Below, one piece after another: positions 30,285-33,311 of a stretch of DNA of 33,311 nt. Every line of letters begins with the position of its first letter. Position 1 is the stretch's first letter. Source of the DNA: a virus. Both the position numbers and the translations under genes were made by a program. The notes below the pieces were generated by a model. That model worked only from the letters and a program-made list of their open reading frames with translations, did not search any database and was not told the origin of the DNA. The stretch spans positions 1-33,311 of the IMG/VR virus record IMGVR_UViG_3300007734_000594; one strand, written 5' to 3'.

Positions 30285-31801
30285 CAGAACACGCTGAAGT
30301 CTGTGTTAGCCTTGTAAACGCCCGCAGTTGCCTGCGCACCAACCGCCCGGCCGCGCAATTTGCGCTGTTCGCCACCGCCCAAGCACATATAGCCAAACGC
30401 ATCCCCGACGTGCGAGTGTTCGTTCTTAACCGGGGCGTCCTTAAACCTGTCCTGCCCGGCACCCATGCTGATGCGCTTGAAGAAATACCCACCGCTGAGA
30501 GACTTGCGCACCTTCATGCACCGCTTGTGGACCAGCAAACCCGGTTTACCACCCACCAACCGCGTCATCGGTCCCGCCCCAGCCTCGCGCCTGACCTGAA
30601 ACGCATTGCTCTCCGTCGGCTGGGCCTTCAGGCCAAGGGATCTCAGGTGATCGAACGCCGTCACCTCGTAGATCTCGTCCCGCTTCATCCCCGCCGGGTC
30701 GCCCCAAATCAAAATGTCATGCTTAGAAAAGCGCTGAGCAATGTGGCTCAGCATTTCCTGCCCGAACCGCTCGAGCCCCATGTCAAACGTCACCAGCTCG
30801 TCCACAATCCGCCACGCCCCGCCCGCCGTTCGCTGTCCAAACACCGCAGCAGGCGTCAAGCCAAAGTCGATGCCGATATGAATTGGATATTCTGAGTCCA
30901 CATCGAACTCGGCCGACATCATCTCATCGTCGTATTCCGGCCAGACGGGCCTGCCTTCCTGAACAAACGTGTATTTGCCCTCGGCATAGCACCGGATCCA
31001 ATCTTGGTTCTTGCCGCCCAACATCTGGGGGTAATAGCCCGGCGGAAGGTTGTGCAAATTCTCGGCCTTTGGATTGATCCGCCACCACTTCCCTGCTGAG
31101 AAAATGTATCCGTTCGCCTCCGGGTTTTCCGGAAGATCCTTGGCGTTTACCTCGACTACACCGCCCGGTTGGCGGAAGAAGTTCCAAGCATACTTGCCCT
31201 TGATCGGCTCTTTCTCATCAAGCGTATGCCACCAGTGATCCGAATCCGGCGGGTTGGTATCCATGAAGATGCCATACCAGCTCGGGCCCCCGTCGCTCTT
31301 TGTTGGGTATCGGCCGACCCGGTGCGTCAGGCCATCGATCACCGCCTTTGGCAGCTCCCGCGCCTCGTTGCACCAAGCGCCCGTTAGCTCGAGCGACAAA
31401 AGCTTGCGAACGTCTTGCGGCGTCGAAAGCGCCATGAAGATCACCTCGCAATCGATGCCCGGAATATCGCCCCGGCTCGGCAGCTTGAGATGATGCGATA
31501 TCGGCGGTTGCCAGCGCATTGCGCCCCAAACATCTTCCGGGAACAATTCCTGCCATGTCTTGATCGTCGTGGTCCGCAGCTCGGGGTAGGTATTACGCAC
31601 CACCACAAACCGGGTGTAACGGATCCCATCACGCGGGCTGGGCTTTTGCTGCACCGCCTTGAGCATGATCTCGGCTGCGCAGGCATAAGACTTGCCAGAT
31701 CCCACCGGGCCCAACAGCCCGCGCACAAAGCCCTTGTCGTGCAGGAAATCCCAAACAACAGGGCTGCGAGAGAAGTCTAGATCTAAGCTAGGAACACTCA
31801 T
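30284..31801 (-). CDS. terL: Terminase large subunit
   Basis: A 505-aa packaging motor. ATPase half: Walker A GPVGSGKS at 31-38, an arginine-rich RNTYPELRTTT segment at about 69-79, and a catalytic-carboxylate region LELTGAWCNEARELP (about 137-151). Nuclease half: RNase H-like, with D312 (HIGIDFG), D368 (LIWGDPAG) and D467 (HVGDAFGY), the three metal-binding acids. The size is normal for podovirus TerL. ATG 31801 overlaps the upstream gene as ATGA. TerL and portal type fit the BPP-1/Bcep22-like group; headful packaging would fit the circularly closed assembly, but that is inference. Confidence 0.93.
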   Translation of the reverse strand: MSVPSLDLDFSRSPVVWDFLHDKGFVRGLLGPVGSGKSYACAAEIMLKAVQQKPSPRDGIRYTRFVVVRNTYPELRTTTIKTWQELFPEDVWGAMRWQPPISHHLKLPSRGDIPGIDCEVIFMALSTPQDVRKLLSLELTGAWCNEARELPKAVIDGLTHRVGRYPTKSDGGPSWYGIFMDTNPPDSDHWWHTLDEKEPIKGKYAWNFFRQPGGVVEVNAKDLPENPEANGYIFSAGKWWRINPKAENLHNLPPGYYPQMLGGKNQDWIRCYAEGKYTFVQEGRPVWPEYDDEMMSAEFDVDSEYPIHIGIDFGLTPAAVFGQRTAGGAWRIVDELVTFDMGLERFGQEMLSHIAQRFSKHDILIWGDPAGMKRDEIYEVTAFDHLRSLGLKAQPTESNAFQVRREAGAGPMTRLVGGKPGLLVHKRCMKVRKSLSGGYFFKRISMGAGQDRFKDAPVKNEHSHVGDAFGYMCLGGGEQRKLRGRAVGAQATAGVYKANTDFSVF

Positions 31802-32001
31802 TCCTCATCGCCTCGAGCATGATTTACGCTGAACTTTACAGACCCATGCAATCCGCCTTGTGGTGGACAAACCCTGTAAGATGTAACTGGACCAGATTTT
31901 ACTTTCCCGCTCGCAAATTGATAACGGAAATTAGTGTGCAGATCAGGTCCATGCACTTCGTGAAGCGCATCAACGATTGCCTTAAGTTCTCCAAGTGTCA
32001 T
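31798..32001 (-). CDS. Small protein between terminase genes, 67 aa
   Basis: A 67-aa protein with a helical N-terminus (TLGELKAIVDALHEVHGPD) and a beta-like remainder (FRYQFASGKVKSGPVTSYRV, SVKFSVNHARGDEE). No family is recognised. ATGA overlaps on both sides show it is a true, coupled gene. A packaging helper or structural minor role is a guess from its neighbours. Confidence 0.68.
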   Translation of the reverse strand: MTLGELKAIVDALHEVHGPDLHTNFRYQFASGKVKSGPVTSYRVCPPQGGLHGSVKFSVNHARGDEE

Positions 32002-32216
32002 TCCTTCCCACCCCCATGCCGGGCCTGTATCTGCAACGATGCCAAGATCAGCTCATCCGGCTTAACCACCCCGTGCATCATCTCAACAATCTTCGCCTCA
32101 GTCCGGCCGTGAGTGATCGCCGTTAGCCCAATCGACATTCGAGCCGCAACCATCGCCTTCTGAAACGCAATCCCCTCAGCCGCATAAGGCCCCTTAGCCT
32201 TCATCGCCTTTTTCAT
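31998..32216 (-). CDS. Small protein between terminase genes, 72 aa
   Basis: A 72-aa protein of helical character (MKKAMKAKGPYAAEGIAFQKAMVAARMSIGL, then EAKIVEMMHGVVKPDELILASLQIQA). The start at ATG 32216 has GAGG six bases upstream. An in-frame ATG at 32237 would give 79 residues without a better site. It overlaps the terminase small subunit by 23 nt. It is basic at its N-terminus and ends with GGGKE. No family recognised. Confidence 0.62.
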   Translation of the reverse strand: MKKAMKAKGPYAAEGIAFQKAMVAARMSIGLTAITHGRTEAKIVEMMHGVVKPDELILASLQIQARHGGGKE

Positions 32217-32616
32217 CGATAACCTCATATGTCGCAACTGCCTCGGGCCCCTTCATGTTGATCCCAACAATCGAAGGCTTGTTGTCGTTCTTCTCAACGT
32301 CCAACATCCCGGTCGCCTTTGCCAAAACACGCAGAACACTCACCTTGTCGAACAGCTCAATCGACATCCCAAACTCCCCAACTGTGATCTTCTTGATCGC
32401 AGCCAAAGCATAATCCGGGATCTCGCCAATCGGCTTCACCTGACCCGTGGTCAGATCCAAAATGTCCGTGATCCGCGTCGTGCCCATCGCAATCAGCTCA
32501 GCCGCAATAGCCTCCTTGTTGCGAGCCAATGTCTCAGATCGACCAAGACGGCGCTGAACAACGTCAACGCCGCCAAATCGGCCAATCGGCGGGATCTGCT
32601 TGTTCGTCCGAGCCAT
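32194..32616 (-). CDS. terS: Terminase small subunit
   Basis: A 140-aa protein in the position and layout of Terminase_2-type small subunits. An N-terminal helical region with basic residues (VDVVQRRLGRSETLARNKEAIA) may be the DNA-binding part. The conserved C-terminal block is TGQVKPIGEIPDYALAAIKKIT-VGEFG followed by IELFDKVSVLRVLAKATGMLD. The latter is the oligomerisation and TerL-interaction end, equivalent to the KxKLWDKxxALExLGKHLG motif of other TerS. It starts as TGATG after the SSB-like gene. Confidence 0.8.
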   Translation of the reverse strand: MARTNKQIPPIGRFGGVDVVQRRLGRSETLARNKEAIAAELIAMGTTRITDILDLTTGQVKPIGEIPDYALAAIKKITVGEFGMSIELFDKVSVLRVLAKATGMLDVEKNDNKPSIVGINMKGPEAVATYEVIDEKGDEG

Positions 32617-32888
32617 CAGAACGGAATGCTATCGTCAAGATCCTCACGGCCCCGGTCCTCACGACCGACAGAACCACCCCCAGATCGACCGCCACCCTGA
32701 TTGCCCTGAGAACCATCGTCCTCAAACAGCTTCAACCAAACCTCGCCGTCCTTGTTCGGCAAAGGCAAACTCTCCAGCTTGATCGACAAACCCTTCGGGC
32801 CCTCAAAAGCAACCCCGTGCTTCATCCAGATCGGCTTGTCTCGACCCGGAACCTCCTTCGCCTGAACAACGCTAAAACGCTTCGACAT
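32616..32888 (-). CDS. SSB-like protein with acidic DDSIPF tail
   Basis: A 90-aa protein with a small beta-rich body (KRFSVVQAKEV, PIWMKHGVAFE, LSIKLESLPLP, EVWLKLFEDD), a Gly/Ser/Arg linker (QGGGRSGGGSVGRE) and an acidic tip DLDDSIPF. That tip is the hallmark of bacterial and phage single-stranded DNA-binding proteins (E. coli SSB ends DFDDDIPF), which uses it to recruit repair and replication proteins. The body is shorter than an SSB OB-fold (about 110 residues) and is a widespread phage protein. It is the first gene of the late unit. ATG 32888 has AGGAG six bases upstream; GTG 32891 is an alternative. Confidence 0.7.
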   Translation of the reverse strand: MSKRFSVVQAKEVPGRDKPIWMKHGVAFEGPKGLSIKLESLPLPNKDGEVWLKLFEDDGSQGNQGGGRSGGGSVGREDRGREDLDDSIPF

Positions 32889-33219
32889 CACTCACTCCTG
32901 ACACGTTGATAACCCGGAAACGATATCGCATACGCCGCGGGGTATCAAGAAAAATTGGAAAATATTTATGCGGGGGACTGCGCAGTAAGCCGGGCATGGC
33001 GGGGGGGAAGGGGGTGGGGTCGCAAAATCGGCCGATCCCCGGTCGATTGCCAAAAGTGTCACCACAAGTGTCGCGAGACTTTACATAATGGGCATTATCG
33101 GACATTGCATCTTGCCGGGTCGCTTAGGTGGTGCATCGCCGTAGAGCCCGTGGGAGGGGCCTAGCAGCGCGATGTCACCCTGTTGGCTACCCATGCCTAG
33201 CTCGACCCCTACTTGCCCA
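32889..33219. other. Noncoding control region, about 331 bp
   Basis: This is the largest gap without a convincing gene. In leftward order after the early operon end: a perfect 14-bp palindrome ATAATG-GG-CATTAT (33085-33098); two direct copies of AAGTGTC (33054-33060 and 33066-33072) at 12-bp pitch; a G-run cluster at 33001-33019 (GGGGGGG-AA-GGGGG-T-GGGG) that could form a quadruplex; an AT-rich tract (about 32949-32970); and the late promoter (32920-32948). The mix of palindrome, repeats and AT-rich DNA fits a replication origin, packaging site or late control region. Confidence 0.6.
32920..32970 (-). promoter_or_regulatory. Strong candidate late leftward promoter with UP-like tract
   Basis: On the minus strand, TTGATA (32948-32943, five of six) is followed by exactly 17 bp and TATCGT (32925-32920, four of six). 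The 22 bases upstream (32970-32949) are almost all A and T with ATTTTT and AAATATTTT runs, like an UP element that binds the RNA polymerase alpha subunits. Transcription would begin about 24 nt before the ribosome site of the SSB-like gene and drive the entire late unit. Host sigma-70 use is implied. Confidence 0.6.
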
Positions 33220-33311
33220 TCAGGAGGCGCTCCTATCGCGTCTGAGACACCCTGCCGCCTGCTCGGTTAGCTGATGTATCGCCTGCCGCATCAGGTCGGG
33301 CGAGATCCACC
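33185..33311. repeat. 127-bp direct terminal repeat, right copy
   Basis: Exact copy of bases 1-127. See the left copy. Joining at this overlap gives a 33,184-bp circle and places the early operon end (36) 331 bp from the first late gene (32888). Confidence 0.95.
33220..33311 (-). other. Second copy of the 3' end of the winged-helix gene
   Basis: Because the window wraps around the circle, 33220-33311 repeats the last 92 bases (including the stop) of the winged-helix replication-type gene given at 36-614. It is not a second gene. Confidence 0.9.

Noticed and set aside
32955-33164. Plus- and minus-strand frames of 69-77 codons in the control region
   Set aside because: They run through the G-run, palindrome and promoter, have no Shine-Dalgarno and no recognisable product.
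1-33311. Integrase, attachment site, lysogeny repressor, diversity-generating retroelement or CRISPR array
   Set aside because: No recombinase catalytic motifs, no Cro/CI pair, no reverse transcriptase or template/variable repeat, and no spaced direct-repeat array are visible. The relation to BPP-1-type podoviruses prompted a look for a diversity-generating element near the adhesin, and none was seen.

Overview
The window is one complete circular phage genome opened at an arbitrary point. Positions 1-127 are repeated exactly at 33185-33311, so the unique sequence is 33,184 bp. A 127-bp exact overlap is what a de Bruijn assembler using k=127 leaves on a circular contig. It therefore more likely reports circular permutation or terminal redundancy than a true 127-bp terminal repeat. 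The virion genes are those of a short-tailed podovirus: T7 gp8-like portal, T7-like capsid, gp11/gp12-like tail tube proteins, three internal virion or ejection proteins and a gp17-like fibre N-terminus. A Bbp19-like gene and a GNAT-like gene between terminase and portal recall the Bordetella BPP-1 / Burkholderia Bcep22 type of podovirus. The host is probably a Gram-negative proteobacterium, because of the spanin-like pair, the lipobox protein and the SAR-less GH24 endolysin with a Pam3-gp28-like holin. An alphaproteobacterial host fits the protein style, but that is an inference. I see no integrase, repressor/Cro pair, DNA polymerase, primase, helicase or RNA polymerase, so this looks like a virulent phage that relies on host replication and transcription.

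Layout. A divergent control region at about 2959-3058 separates two early units. Leftward from it (2958 to 36) run a ribbon-helix-helix protein, RusA resolvase, a DUF1376 replication protein, two small unknowns and a winged-helix replication-type protein. Rightward (3059 to 7337) run about fifteen tightly packed small genes. These include a two-CxxCxGxG zinc protein, a Gp157-like protein, a putative single-strand-annealing protein, an HTH protein, a free-standing DnaA domain IV protein and a DUF6378-like protein. A cloverleaf-like candidate RNA lies at 6726-6826.

The remaining 25 kb is one leftward late unit. It starts at a strong-looking promoter with an AT-rich UP-like tract (32920-32970) and ends at 7392. 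Its order is: SSB-like protein, terminase small subunit, two small genes, terminase large subunit, GNAT-like protein, two small genes, portal, Bbp19-like protein, scaffold, capsid, small head protein, tail adaptor, nozzle, gp14-like protein, three very large internal virion proteins, fibre and tail proteins, glycine-rich adhesin, assembly chaperone, lysis cassette, and an HTH-metallophosphoesterase. Most junctions are ATGA/GTGA/TGATG overlaps, which supports translational coupling. That is also the basis for several start-codon choices and for the sub-60-aa genes reported here (4300, 4460, 4621, 4776, 8840, 8988, 29399).

The most notable item is the 1293-aa internal virion protein (15708-19589). 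It combines two ParB-like segments with a RelA/SpoT-synthetase-like segment, an arrangement like that of the phage-delivered 'polyvalent' proteins. Two intergenic inverted-repeat elements, a terminator that faces against gene direction, and a 331-bp control region with a G-run and a perfect palindrome also have no ready explanation.
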